Both the position numbers and the translations under genes were made by a program. From Pedobacter sp. Leaf216 (GTDB lineage Bacteria; Bacteroidota; Bacteroidia; Sphingobacteriales; Sphingobacteriaceae), in assembly GCF_001421515.1 (NCBI RefSeq), contig NZ_LMKM01000001.1:175680-239679 (forward strand): a stretch of DNA of 64,000 nt. Direction: 5' to 3'. Below are positions 25,361 to 34,171 of this stretch, piece after piece. Each line of letters begins with the position of its first letter. The stretch's first letter is position 1. The notes under the pieces were generated by a model. The model made no database searches and was not told the DNA's origin. It saw only the letters and a list, made by a program, of their open reading frames with translations.

Positions 25361-25828
25361 ATGAAAATTTTACTCACTGTTGCAATTATTTTATTTGTGG
25401 CGCATATTTCGGTTGCACAAACGGATAAATCTTTCGACAAAATTCAGGAAATATTAAGCGCAGACATCCAGACTGCAAATTTGCTTAAAGCCTCAATAAA
25501 TAAAGAGATTGCTGTAAAAAACCTGATGCAAAACAGGCAATCGGACTTTCTGACTGCTGTTGATTCTATTATTGTAGAAACAAACGGCATAATTGTCAAA
25601 TCAATTTCGATATATGCTCAAGATAAAAGCACGTGTAGCAAAAACACATTTTTTACGTTAATTAATCCAAAAGATAAGTCTATTTCGATAAACAAAACTT
25701 ATCAAACCGAATTTAGCGCTAAAAAACCAAGTGCGAAATTTGATGGTGGCGGACAAACGTTATCCAATATTGTTGCTAATGATCACAATAATGGTTATAA
25801 ACTTATTTTGAGAAAAACCAAAGTTTAG
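25361..25828 (+). CDS. Secreted hypothetical protein
   Basis: This 155-residue protein has a signal peptide (MKILLTVAIILFVAHISVAQ). The mature part is polar, with one odd cluster DKSTCSKNTFFTLINPKDKSISINKTYQTEF, and ends with a basic NGYKLILRKTKV. No family is recognised. It follows the MORN/TonB-C gene by 18 bases and is probably in the same transcript, which suggests the three genes from polA onward may be read together. Confidence 0.62.
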   Translation: MKILLTVAIILFVAHISVAQTDKSFDKIQEILSADIQTANLLKASINKEIAVKNLMQNRQSDFLTAVDSIIVETNGIIVKSISIYAQDKSTCSKNTFFTLINPKDKSISINKTYQTEFSAKKPSAKFDGGGQTLSNIVANDHNNGYKLILRKTKV

Positions 25829-26009
25829 TTAGATCAAGCCCAATAATAAATATCACAATCACCTCAAATTTTATTATCTTCATTAAAACTTCATACCAAT
25901 TAATCAATTTTATATCAACAAATAAACGAGTAAAACAAAAATTAAAGATTATGAAACCTCGGAGTAAAACGAAGAAGCTTCATAACAACTAAAAAAAAAT
26001 CAAAGAATT

Positions 26010-26348
26010 ATGAAAAAGTTATTGAGTTTAATCGCAATCGCAGCATTTGGTTTAACAACAGCATTTGCTCAAACACCGGCAACAGCACCAGCTAAAACTA
26101 AGATGGTTGCCAAAAAAGAAGTAAAAACTACCACAGCACCGGTTAAAGCAGGTGCAAAACAAGAGGCTAAAAAAGTAGAAACTAAAACGACTACTACAGC
26201 TGCTAAAGTAAAAGCAGATGGTACGCCAGATATGCGTTTTAAAGAAAATAAAACAAAAGCGGTAACTAAAGTTGCTGGTCCAACTAAAAAAGATGGTACA
26301 GCAGATATGCGTTATAAAGCAAACAAAGAAGCTGCTAAAAAGAATTAG
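26010..26348 (+). CDS. Secreted Lys/Ala/Thr-rich protein with two DGTxDMR repeats
   Basis: This 112-residue protein has a signal peptide (residues 1-20, TTAFA before Q21). The rest is low-complexity and strongly basic, with two copies of a short motif: KADGTPDMRFKENK near residue 69 and KKDGTADMRYKANK near 93. It is likely unstructured; small basic secreted proteins of this sort are common in Pedobacter-like genomes and have no assigned role. A hairpin terminator follows 20 bases after the stop. Confidence 0.75.
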   Translation: MKKLLSLIAIAAFGLTTAFAQTPATAPAKTKMVAKKEVKTTTAPVKAGAKQEAKKVETKTTTTAAKVKADGTPDMRFKENKTKAVTKVAGPTKKDGTADMRYKANKEAAKKN

Positions 26349-26367
26349 GTTCAGGTTTATAATTTGA

Positions 26368-26400
26368 AGGGTCTCCGATTAAAATCAGAGGCCCTTTTTT
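26368..26400 (+). terminator. Rho-independent terminator
   Basis: AGGGTCTCCGATT and AATCAGAGGCCCT pair over 13 positions with one G-T pair and one mismatch, and a run of T bases follows. It lies just after the DGTxDMR protein gene. Confidence 0.85.
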
Positions 26401-26414
26401 GTTTTCTTACGCTT

Positions 26415-26450
26415 GTCATCCCGACTGAAGGCAGCGGAACGTCCGCTAAA
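26415..26450. repeat. Truncated CGTCAT-family repeat
   Basis: TGTCATCCCGACTGAAGGCAG at 26414 matches the left end of the element at 38119 (GTCATCCCGACTGAAGCATAG) for the first 16 bases. A small hairpin GCGGA-ACG-TCCGC follows, but no ATGACG right arm is present. It lies between two convergent genes. Confidence 0.6.
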
Positions 26451-26451
26451 A

Positions 26452-27129
26452 TTATAAACTTATCGTTTCGCCAATTTCTGGCAGTAATAAGGTTTTATTT
26501 TCACGTGCAAACTTATCCAAAGCTACTTTAGTATCAATTTCAATTACAGGGAAGGTATTGTAATGCACGCCAATTACCTGATCGCAATCAAAATATTTAG
26601 TGGCAATTAAGGCATCATCAACATCCATGGTGTAATTTCCACCGATTGGTAGAATGGCATAATCCAGGTTATAAATGTCGGCAAGCACTTTCATTTCGAT
26701 GGTTAATCCAGTATCACCCGCAAAATAAATCTGTTTACCATCTACCTCCAAAACAAAGCCAGCAGGGTTACCACCATAACTTCCATCAGGTAAACCAGAA
26801 GAATGTGTTGCAGGCACCATGCGTACAGTTCCCCAATCGAAGGTAAATTTGCCAAAATTCATGCCATGTACTTTTTCTATGCCCTGCTTTGCAGCCCATT
26901 CGATAACCTCCGGCATGGCAATTACCGTAGCTTGCGTTTGTTTGGCCAATTGAACCAAATCGGCTACATGGTCGGCATGGCCATGGCTCACCAAGATATA
27001 ATCTGCCTCAATAGCAGTAATATCTATCTTTTTAGCAAGTGGGTTGTGTGAGATAAACGGATCGAACAATAGTTTTTTTCCAGCTGCTTCTAATAAGAAA
27101 CAAGATTGGCCATAATAAGTGTATTTCAT
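26452..27129 (-). CDS. UPF0173-type metal-dependent hydrolase
   Basis: This 225-residue MBL-fold protein has the compact metal site SHGHADHVADL near residue 50, PATHSSGLPDG near 107, YFAGDTGLT near 138 and the late His in GVHYNTFP near 192. It matches the UPF0173 (YtkL-like) group, whose physiological substrate is not established. There is no signal peptide. It is followed on the same strand by the short palindromic remnant. The yjbB-independent placement next to the YbaB gene (59 bases upstream) suggests a shared transcript, without functional proof. Confidence 0.9.
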   Translation of the reverse strand: MKYTYYGQSCFLLEAAGKKLLFDPFISHNPLAKKIDITAIEADYILVSHGHADHVADLVQLAKQTQATVIAMPEVIEWAAKQGIEKVHGMNFGKFTFDWGTVRMVPATHSSGLPDGSYGGNPAGFVLEVDGKQIYFAGDTGLTIEMKVLADIYNLDYAILPIGGNYTMDVDDALIATKYFDCDQVIGVHYNTFPVIEIDTKVALDKFARENKTLLLPEIGETISL

Positions 27130-27188
27130 GATTTTTTTATCAAAATTTGAGTATAATTAATATTGAAAGCAAATAAAAGCTCATGATA

Positions 27189-27494
27189 TTATTGCCCGAA
27201 CATGCCGCCCAACCCGCCAAGCATATCCTGTGCAGAAGCTTGCATTTCTGCTGCACTTACCTGCTCGGCACTTGCCAAAGCTTTGTTAATTGCGGTTAGT
27301 AACAGCTCTTCCAACTCCTCTTTATCAGCACTTTTTAAAAATTCTTCATCAATAGAAACAGCAGTAATAGCTTTATTTGCTGTTGCTGTAATCTTTATTG
27401 CACCGTTTTCTACCTCGCCATATACTGATACAGTATCGAGGCGTTTTTTAATTTCTTCGGCTTTTTGTTGTGCCGCAAATAATTTATCGAACAT
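27189..27494 (-). CDS. YbaB/EbfC nucleoid-associated protein
   Basis: This 101-residue protein has the YbaB layout: an N-terminal helix (MFDKLFAAQQKAEEIKKRLDT), a central sheet (VYGEVENGAIKITATANKAITAVSIDEEFL) and a C-terminal helix ending in the Met/Gly-rich tail AQDMLGGLGGMFGQ. The family dimerises and binds DNA. In many bacteria it lies next to dnaX-recR, but not here. It is followed by the UPF0173 gene and preceded by a membrane-protein gene on the same strand. Confidence 0.9.
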   Translation of the reverse strand: MFDKLFAAQQKAEEIKKRLDTVSVYGEVENGAIKITATANKAITAVSIDEEFLKSADKEELEELLLTAINKALASAEQVSAAEMQASAQDMLGGLGGMFGQ

Positions 27495-27516
27495 AATGGA
27501 TGTGTTTTATATTAAA

Positions 27517-28500
27517 CTAAATTCTGCCTAAAATCGTATTCGCCTCATCAATAAAGCGATCGATTTTTTTTGTACCAATAAAATTTTTAAGGATTAAGGT
27601 AATTGCCTTGTTTTTGGCCGGAATTTCTATCTCAGCCCTAACTTCGGTACCCGAATAAATGAGATTTGTTGTTTTACGGATAATCTGGAAGCGGATCAGA
27701 TCATCGAAAGGATATTCTTTTACCACACGGCCAGCAAATGTAGAACGGATTATTTTACGCTGAGTTTTATCAAAACGGATATTGGAAGTTGCTGCAAAAA
27801 GTAATGCCAAACCGATAACCGCCGGGAAATAGGTTATCAATAACCTTTTGATAGATCCTTCACTACTTAAAGCATTTGGGGTAAGTAAGATGGCAACAGT
27901 AATACCGATCAGGAATAAACCGATAATTAAACTGCCTATTTTATTGTCGCGCAGCAGGTAAACCCCACCCTCTTCTTTAAAAAATTTAAAATCGTAAATG
28001 GCCTGTTTAGGGATAAACGGGGCATTGGCAAAAACAAGTTCATCAATTTTTGGCAGTACTTCCTGTTGAAATTGAATGAGGTTGGCATTGGTGGCCTTGC
28101 TGTAACCTGAAGAAACGATTAAGCCTTTTCCGTGCCTGTTACTCTTTTTAAACAGCCTGTAATTAAAACCACTTCCCAGTATTTCATAGGCCTGAACCGA
28201 AGCAATATCATCAAAGGCAATAGATCCGGTAGGCAAAAAACCAATCTTTTTATATAATCTCCTGCTGTTGCCATCAAAGATAATTTTAGTTTCGGCTACA
28301 AAAACTAACAATAGTGGGATGAGCAGCATAAAGATATAATACCCAAAAGTTAAGCCGTATGAATAACCTTGGATAGACCTTGACAGATAGAAAATAAAAG
28401 CCGCAATAAGTACGAAAAAGATAATACCAATTATCCTCAAGTTTCTTTTAGGATAGATGGTTAACGTACTTGGTTCAATAATCCACTTAGTTTTTGCCAT
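27517..28500 (-). CDS. Membrane protein with an internal duplication
   Basis: This 327-residue protein has four predicted membrane helices in two pairs (about residues 22-40 and 50-70, then 188-207 and 222-240). Each pair is followed by a similar soluble segment: IIFDGNSRRLYKKIGFLPTG plus FDDIASVQ, and IRFDKTQRKIIRSTFAGRVV plus FDDLIRFQ. This indicates an ancient tandem duplication of a helix pair plus a PH-like beta domain. No enzyme motif is seen. It lies five bases after the beta-lactamase-like gene and 22 bases before the YbaB gene. Confidence 0.75.
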   Translation of the reverse strand: MAKTKWIIEPSTLTIYPKRNLRIIGIIFFVLIAAFIFYLSRSIQGYSYGLTFGYYIFMLLIPLLLVFVAETKIIFDGNSRRLYKKIGFLPTGSIAFDDIASVQAYEILGSGFNYRLFKKSNRHGKGLIVSSGYSKATNANLIQFQQEVLPKIDELVFANAPFIPKQAIYDFKFFKEEGGVYLLRDNKIGSLIIGLFLIGITVAILLTPNALSSEGSIKRLLITYFPAVIGLALLFAATSNIRFDKTQRKIIRSTFAGRVVKEYPFDDLIRFQIIRKTTNLIYSGTEVRAEIEIPAKNKAITLILKNFIGTKKIDRFIDEANTILGRI

Positions 28501-28505
28501 AAAAA

Positions 28506-29738
28506 TTAATCTTCGTCTGAGCCTGGTAAACTTCCGTTGCCATGGTAAGCACCTTTACGGATAATCGGCATATCAAAGTGTTTGTATAAATCATCGAGAT
28601 GCATTAAACTTCCGTTAGTTAGGTTGCCTAAAAACACAATAACAATGTTTTTGTTTAAATCTCTAACATAAATATGGCGGAAACCATGCCACCAGCCAGT
28701 GTGATAAACCACTTTGTCCATTTTCTCTCCATCAAACATTCTCCATCCATAACCATAGTTAAAGTGGCCATTTATAGGTTTATTATGTCCGGTATATGCA
28801 GAATCTAAACTTTTTTTACTTAATAATCTTCCATTTTTCAAATATTTATCAAATAATACCAGATCGTGCACCGTACTGTAAATACCCTTATCGCCCACTG
28901 GCCCATCTAAAAAATTCTGTGCAACAGAATACCTAAAGCTATTGCGGTCATGGCCAACCACATCTACCGGTATTTTTTCATATTCGGTGGTGCTGTATAC
29001 ATGGGTGTGCTTTAGCCCAGCAGGCTTAAATACATGTTCCATCATATATTGAGAATAACGCTGTCCGGTTACTTTTTCAATAATGGCTCCCAAAACCATA
29101 AAATTTGAGTTGTTATAATGAAAACGGTTGTCGGGTTTGGTATACGGATTTGGTTTACGTTCGGCAATTACATCCATAACCTCTTGGTTGGTAACGCCTT
29201 TTTTCATATTGCGTTTCTCTTTTCGCCAGATATCATCGATAAAATAAACGTAGTTCATCATACCGCTTCGGTGGGAGAGCAATAGTTTCACGGTTATCCC
29301 TTCATATGGAAAATTAGGATAAAACTTTTTTACGTTATCGTTTAGCGAAAGTTTCCCTGCTTCTACCAGTTGCATTATTGCAGTGCCTGTAAACGTTTTA
29401 GTAATCGATGCCAGCTCAAATTCTGAGTTGATATTTAAACTATCGCGGTGCAGGTAATCAGCCCAGCCTATGGCTTTTTCGTAAAGGATCTTACCATCTT
29501 TGGCCACAAGCATATTTCCGTTGAAACCGAATTTCCGGTGTAGATTATCTACAAAATCTGCAATCCATTTATCTCCCTTTTGGGGATTGTAAACCAATAA
29601 AAGGCTATCGGCTTTGTCGTCATCTTTGGTACGGATTTTCTTTTCAGCCGCCTTTTTCTCCTCGGATTTTTTGCTTGAACATGCAGTTAGTAAAGTTACA
29701 GAGAGGGCTAATGCTGAACAGATGTATCGAAAATTCAT
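28506..29738 (-). CDS. Serine hydrolase lipoprotein (class C beta-lactamase fold)
   Basis: This 410-residue lipoprotein (lipobox LLTAC, Cys20) has the three penicillin-recognising motifs: Ser111-I-T-Lys114, Tyr208-N-Asn210 and HTGWW near residue 340, where HTG stands in for KTG. It belongs to the AmpC/EstB-like family, whose members cleave peptidoglycan peptides, beta-lactams or esters. A lipid anchor and an unstructured Lys-rich linker favour an envelope role rather than resistance. The stop is five bases from the start of the membrane-protein gene, so they are probably one operon. Confidence 0.87.
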   Translation of the reverse strand: MNFRYICSALALSVTLLTACSSKKSEEKKAAEKKIRTKDDDKADSLLLVYNPQKGDKWIADFVDNLHRKFGFNGNMLVAKDGKILYEKAIGWADYLHRDSLNINSEFELASITKTFTGTAIMQLVEAGKLSLNDNVKKFYPNFPYEGITVKLLLSHRSGMMNYVYFIDDIWRKEKRNMKKGVTNQEVMDVIAERKPNPYTKPDNRFHYNNSNFMVLGAIIEKVTGQRYSQYMMEHVFKPAGLKHTHVYSTTEYEKIPVDVVGHDRNSFRYSVAQNFLDGPVGDKGIYSTVHDLVLFDKYLKNGRLLSKKSLDSAYTGHNKPINGHFNYGYGWRMFDGEKMDKVVYHTGWWHGFRHIYVRDLNKNIVIVFLGNLTNGSLMHLDDLYKHFDMPIIRKGAYHGNGSLPGSDED

Positions 29739-29806
29739 TTATATTAAGGATAGTGTATTTAAAACCCGAAAATTAAAGAATTTTAGACGGTTAAAACGAA
29801 AGAGTT

Positions 29807-30358
29807 TTACACATTTTCGCAATTTTGGTTATACCAGCACTCCAATAAATGACCTTTACTTCCATAAACCGGGTCGTTATCCGGATTTTTAACTTTTGCA
29901 ATCTCTTCATCTGCTTCCGGCCGCTCTTCGGCTTTGCCATATTTCATGTTGTATTCGGCACCATTCGGGTATGCGCCAACAACAGTAAAATCTTCACTTG
30001 AGTTCAGCTTTTTATGTGCAACACCTGCGGGGATAATGATTACATCACCTTTATCCAGTTCAATACAAACCCCATGATCGCCACCAAACTGCACATCGGC
30101 CTTGCCGCAGAAAACGCCCATTACCTCATGTGTATTGCTATGGTAATGGTGATAATCGAAAATACCATCAACCCAGGCATTGGTATAACCATTCTGCGCA
30201 AAAACACGTTTAATTACCTCTTCGGTATCGTCAGGATGAAGCCTAAAAGTGCCTTTGTAAATCATTAATGGCAAAGTTGGGTTATTCGGGAAATTGCCGT
30301 TCTCTTCAATTTTATGCGCAACTAGGTAAGCTTCTTGTATCAATTTTTCTTTGTCCAT
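29807..30358 (-). CDS. Cupin-domain protein (YjlB-like)
   Basis: This 183-residue protein has one cupin barrel: DYHHYHSNTHEVMGVFCGKADVQFGG supplies the usual His-x-His-x-Glu-type metal ligands near residues 70-77, and KGDVIIIPAGVAHKKL near 103 supplies the last His. The long N-terminus and ending resemble YjlB-type cupins of unknown reaction. There is no signal peptide, so it is cytoplasmic. It is a single gene between the serine hydrolase and a palindromic repeat. Confidence 0.85.
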   Translation of the reverse strand: MDKEKLIQEAYLVAHKIEENGNFPNNPTLPLMIYKGTFRLHPDDTEEVIKRVFAQNGYTNAWVDGIFDYHHYHSNTHEVMGVFCGKADVQFGGDHGVCIELDKGDVIIIPAGVAHKKLNSSEDFTVVGAYPNGAEYNMKYGKAEERPEADEEIAKVKNPDNDPVYGSKGHLLECWYNQNCENV

Positions 30359-30442
30359 GTTTTAGGGATGTTTTTATAGTTAACAAAGTTATTGGCAAAG
30401 GGTTTAAAGATTTGATTGCTTCATGCACATTTCTGCAATAGC

Positions 30443-30520
30443 CGTCATTTGTATGAAGCATCGATTAACGGGATTCATTCGACAGATTCCCGGCTAGATT
30501 GCACTTCTCTTCAAATGACG
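30443..30520. repeat. Palindromic intergenic repeat, CGTCAT family
   Basis: It starts CGTCATTTGTATGAAG and ends CTTCTCTTCAAATGACG. The terminal nine bases pair exactly, and inner segments pair with gaps. It lies between the DUF885 gene and the cupin gene. Confidence 0.75.
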
Positions 30521-30555
30521 ACTTTTTGAACAATTATTTACAACAAAAAACTATC

Positions 30556-32334
30556 CTATTTGTGGCTTTCAGCCCAGGCATCCATCTTTGCTTCAAAAAC
30601 AGATAACGGCAAAGATCCATCTTTTAAAACTGCTGTATGAAAAGCTGCCAATTTAAACTTCTGACCTAATTGTTTTTCATACTTTGTTCTTAATTCCCTT
30701 ATTTTCATTGCACCGGTTTTGTAACCCAAAGCCTGTGCAGGAATACCCATATAACGTTCAATTTCTGCTGTTGCACCTTCATTACTGATGGCCTCATTAT
30801 CCGTCATATATTTTATGGCTTGCTCTCTGGTCATATTTTTAGTGTGAATGGCCACATCAACCACCAAGCGGATTGCCCTATGCATCTCATCACCCAATGC
30901 GCCCATGTGCTGATAAGGGTCCTGATACAAGCCCAGTTCTTTACCCAACGATTCGCAGTACAATGCCCAACCTTCTACGTAAGCATTATGCCCACCAAAA
31001 CGGCGGAAGTTAGGCAGCGATTTGTTTTCCTGCGTTAAAGAAATCTGGTAATGGTGACCAGGGATTGCTTCATGAAGGAAAAGCGATTCCATTCCTGAGG
31101 TGGTATTAAAAGTTTTTGCATCTAATATAGGTACATAAAATATCCCGGGGCGTGTTCCGTCTGCCGAACCCTGATTATACTCTGCACTGGCCGATGCTGC
31201 TCTGAAAGCTTCGGTTTGGCGTATTTCGAAAGGGGTTTTAGGCTCCACATCAAACATTTTTTTCAAATTCGGCTTCATCCTTTGGTGGATATTCTCAAAA
31301 GCAGCCAAAACTTCTTCGGGTGTTTTATAAGGCATAAATTTTTTATCGGTTTTCATGTACTCGAAAAAAGCCCTTAAATCGCCTTTAAAGCCAACCAAAT
31401 TTTTGATGCTGTCCATCTGCCCTTTAATCCGGGCAACTTCTTTTAAACCTGTTTGATAAATTTCCTCGGGTGTTTTGTTGGTAGTTGTTTGTTGTTTAAC
31501 CAGGTAAGTATACCAGGCCAAACCACCCGGCATGGCAGAATAACCAGATGTTGCTCGGGTTTTTGGTAAATATTCATTTTGGAGATAATCACCCAGTTTT
31601 TTATAGGTGGGAATAATCACATTGGTGATGGAATTGCGATAAGCTGTGGTTAGTTTTTGTTTATCAGCCGCAGAAAAGCTACCAGGCATTAATTTAACCG
31701 GACCATAAAATAAACTTTCTTCGGGCTTTGCCACCACCATGCTTTGCATTTGAGGAATCATTTTTACCACCAATGCCTTGGGCAATACAATACCGGCAGC
31801 TGCACCTTTTTTAAAATTCCCAATTGCAGTATCTGCCCATACCGAAAAAGCATATACACGCTTTAACCAGTCTTCGTAATTTTTTACGGTTTTAAAAGGC
31901 TGTATCCCCGTACCCGAACCAAACTGACCAATGGTTAGCGGCAAAGCAAACATCTGGTTAAATGGCAGGTATTCGAAATGATACTTCAAACCCTCAAGAT
32001 TGATATCCAACTGGTCTTTCAAGTAATCGAAAGATAATTTATCATTTGCATTCAGGCTTGCTCTATCATATTTACCCAAACTATCAAGGTAACGTTCGTT
32101 GTAAGATCTATATGCTTTCAAATAGGTTTGCGATCCATCATTGGCCAAAAGGTCGTTATACCTTTCATCACCAATGTAAGTTGCATTAATGGGATTCAAT
32201 TTTAATCCGTCCTGATAATACTGTTCGCACATGCCGGCAAAAGCTTTATTTTCAGCACTGCTATCCAGGCTGCTTTTTTGCTTACACGCAACAAGTGCCA
32301 TAATACAGGCCGCAAATAGAAATATCTTTTTCAT
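30556..32334 (-). CDS. DUF885-family lipoprotein, putative metallopeptidase
   Basis: This 592-residue lipoprotein (lipobox ALVAC, Cys17) belongs to the large DUF885 family of envelope proteins. The family's conserved LFLHEAIPGHHYQ near residue 418 is an HExxxxHH-type putative zinc site, with YVEGWALYCESLGKELG about 35 residues later giving the likely third ligand Glu. Members are thought to be peptidases, but no reaction is firmly established for this group. It is monocistronic, transcribed toward a palindromic repeat and away from the pdh terminator. Confidence 0.88.
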   Translation of the reverse strand: MKKIFLFAACIMALVACKQKSSLDSSAENKAFAGMCEQYYQDGLKLNPINATYIGDERYNDLLANDGSQTYLKAYRSYNERYLDSLGKYDRASLNANDKLSFDYLKDQLDINLEGLKYHFEYLPFNQMFALPLTIGQFGSGTGIQPFKTVKNYEDWLKRVYAFSVWADTAIGNFKKGAAAGIVLPKALVVKMIPQMQSMVVAKPEESLFYGPVKLMPGSFSAADKQKLTTAYRNSITNVIIPTYKKLGDYLQNEYLPKTRATSGYSAMPGGLAWYTYLVKQQTTTNKTPEEIYQTGLKEVARIKGQMDSIKNLVGFKGDLRAFFEYMKTDKKFMPYKTPEEVLAAFENIHQRMKPNLKKMFDVEPKTPFEIRQTEAFRAASASAEYNQGSADGTRPGIFYVPILDAKTFNTTSGMESLFLHEAIPGHHYQISLTQENKSLPNFRRFGGHNAYVEGWALYCESLGKELGLYQDPYQHMGALGDEMHRAIRLVVDVAIHTKNMTREQAIKYMTDNEAISNEGATAEIERYMGIPAQALGYKTGAMKIRELRTKYEKQLGQKFKLAAFHTAVLKDGSLPLSVFEAKMDAWAESHK

Positions 32335-32406
32335 TTAGTTTGGTTTATGGTTCTATTCAAAAATAGTAAAATATGTGGCCATTTACTAAAAGCTTTAAAC
32401 GCAAAA

Positions 32407-32431
32407 AAAGCCATCCTGAAAGGATGGCTTT
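32407..32431 (-). terminator. Rho-independent terminator of the pdhA-pdhC unit
   Basis: AAAGCCATCCT and AGGATGGCTTT form a perfect 11-bp stem with a three-base loop. On the reverse strand a T run follows, 46 bases beyond the pdhC stop codon. Confidence 0.9.
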
Positions 32432-32476
32432 AATTATATTGTCAGCTTGAGCTGAAAATTGTAAATCGCTAACTGG

Positions 32477-34141
32477 TTATGCTAATAACCTGATTGGTTC
32501 TTCCAATAAACCTTTTAAAGTTTGTAAGAATTGTGCACCTGTTGCGCCATCAACCACACGGTGATCGCAACCTAAAGTCAATTTCATTACATTACCAGGA
32601 ACAACAGCTCCATTTTTAACCACAGGAACTTGCTGGATAGCACCAACTGATAAAATTGCACCATCAGGTGAGTTGATAATTGAAGTAAACTCATCAATAC
32701 CAAACATACCCAGGTTGGAAACTGTGAAAGTAGAACCTTCCCAATCTGCTGGCTGTAATTTTTTTGCTTTTGCTTTACCACCAAAATCTTTTACTTCTGC
32801 AGAGATGTGAGATAAAGATTTACCATCAGCAAAACGCACCACCGGAACCAATAAACCATCTTCAACAGCCATAGCCACACCAATGTTGGTATGTTCGTTA
32901 AACCTGATTTTATCGCCACCCCATGATGAATTAACCGCAGGGTGTTTTTTCAATGCAACAGCAACCGCTTTAATTACGATATCGTTGAAAGAAACTTTAA
33001 CAGGAGCAACTGCATTAATAGCTGTACGTGCAGCCATTGCGTTGTCCATATCAATACTGATGGTTAAATAGAAATGTGGAGCAGTAAATAAACTCTCTGC
33101 CAAACGTTTAGCAATTACTTTACGCATTTGCGAAACCGGAGCTTCAGTAAATTTAACTTCACCAACATATTGAGGAATAACCGGTGCCGGTGCAGCAGCT
33201 TTCTCAGCAGCCGGAGCCGAAGCAGATTCTGCTTTGGCCGGAGCAGCAGATGGTTTAAAGTTTTCGATATCTTTTTTAATGATACGACCACCTTCTGCAC
33301 TACCTGCAACCTGTGCTAAATCAATGCCTTTATCTTTAGCAATTTTCTTTGCCAAAGGAGATGCTTTAACACGACTATCAGATGAACTTTCTGCAACCGG
33401 GGCAGATGTATTTGCATCAGCAGCTGTAGCTTGTTTTTCTTCTTTAGGTGCTTCAGCACTTTCAGCTTTGGGAGCCGGGGCAGAACCACCAGCCAAAATT
33501 CCGCTTACGTCAGTTCCTTCCGGACCAACAATAGCGATAATTCCGTTTACTTTCGCAGCAGCACCTTTTTCTACACCAATGTGCAATAAAGTTCCGGTTG
33601 CGTAGCCCATTACTTCCATAGTTGCCTTATCGGTTTCTACATCAGCAAGAACATCATCATCTTTTACTTTATCGCCAACTTTTTTATGCCATTCGGCAAT
33701 TACGCCTTCTGTCATGGTATCGCTTAATAAAGGCATACGGATTACCGTTACACCTTTAGCAGCCAATTCTTCTTCAGTTAAACCACCACCTTGTGCAGGC
33801 GCAGCTTCTTCTTTTTTCTCTTCAGCTTTTGGAGCATCAGTACTTTCGGCCTTCGGTGCTTCAGCACCTTTTTCAGCTTCCAAAGCAGCTTTATAATCTT
33901 CGCCTTCTTTACCGATAACGGCCATAATGGCATCAACAGGTACAGATGATCCTTCTTCTACACCTATGTATAAAAGCGTGCCATCCCAATATGATTCCAT
34001 GTCCATTGTTGCTTTATCAGTTTCTACTTCTGCTAAAACATCGCCGCTTTTCACTTTATCGCCCACTTTTTTGTGCCACTTCGCCAAAACCCCTTCGGTC
34101 ATGGTGTCGCTCATCTTGGGCATTTTAATTACATCAGCCAT
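32477..34141 (-). CDS. pdhC: Pyruvate dehydrogenase E2, dihydrolipoamide acetyltransferase
   Basis: This 554-residue core subunit transfers acetyl groups from lipoate to CoA. There are two lipoyl domains (about residues 2-78 with ETDKATMDM, and 135-210 with ETDKATMEV), each followed by an Ala/Pro/Glu-rich linker. A peripheral-subunit-binding domain (KASPLAKKIAKDKGIDLAQV, about 263) and the catalytic domain with GCDHRVVDGATGAQFL near residue 525 (active-site His and Asp) follow. It starts 30 bases after pdhA, and a terminator follows it. E1-beta and E3 are not in the window, as is usual in this phylum. Confidence 0.95.
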   Translation of the reverse strand: MADVIKMPKMSDTMTEGVLAKWHKKVGDKVKSGDVLAEVETDKATMDMESYWDGTLLYIGVEEGSSVPVDAIMAVIGKEGEDYKAALEAEKGAEAPKAESTDAPKAEEKKEEAAPAQGGGLTEEELAAKGVTVIRMPLLSDTMTEGVIAEWHKKVGDKVKDDDVLADVETDKATMEVMGYATGTLLHIGVEKGAAAKVNGIIAIVGPEGTDVSGILAGGSAPAPKAESAEAPKEEKQATAADANTSAPVAESSSDSRVKASPLAKKIAKDKGIDLAQVAGSAEGGRIIKKDIENFKPSAAPAKAESASAPAAEKAAAPAPVIPQYVGEVKFTEAPVSQMRKVIAKRLAESLFTAPHFYLTISIDMDNAMAARTAINAVAPVKVSFNDIVIKAVAVALKKHPAVNSSWGGDKIRFNEHTNIGVAMAVEDGLLVPVVRFADGKSLSHISAEVKDFGGKAKAKKLQPADWEGSTFTVSNLGMFGIDEFTSIINSPDGAILSVGAIQQVPVVKNGAVVPGNVMKLTLGCDHRVVDGATGAQFLQTLKGLLEEPIRLLA

Positions 34142-34171
34142 TATATCTAATTAATTGAAATCTAAATATTG

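Noticed and set aside
28506..29738. Antibiotic-resistance beta-lactamase
   Set aside because: The motifs show a serine hydrolase fold, but the lipid anchor, Lys-rich linker and HTG instead of KTG fit envelope esterase/peptidase relatives better; resistance cannot be claimed.
33234..33605. 123-codon open frame antisense to the E2 gene, and similar antisense frames elsewhere (for example 42604-43005, 48166-48465, 27202-27531)
   Set aside because: Each lies opposite a clearly conserved gene and has composition expected of a shadow frame (Ser/Ala/Leu-rich, no domain).
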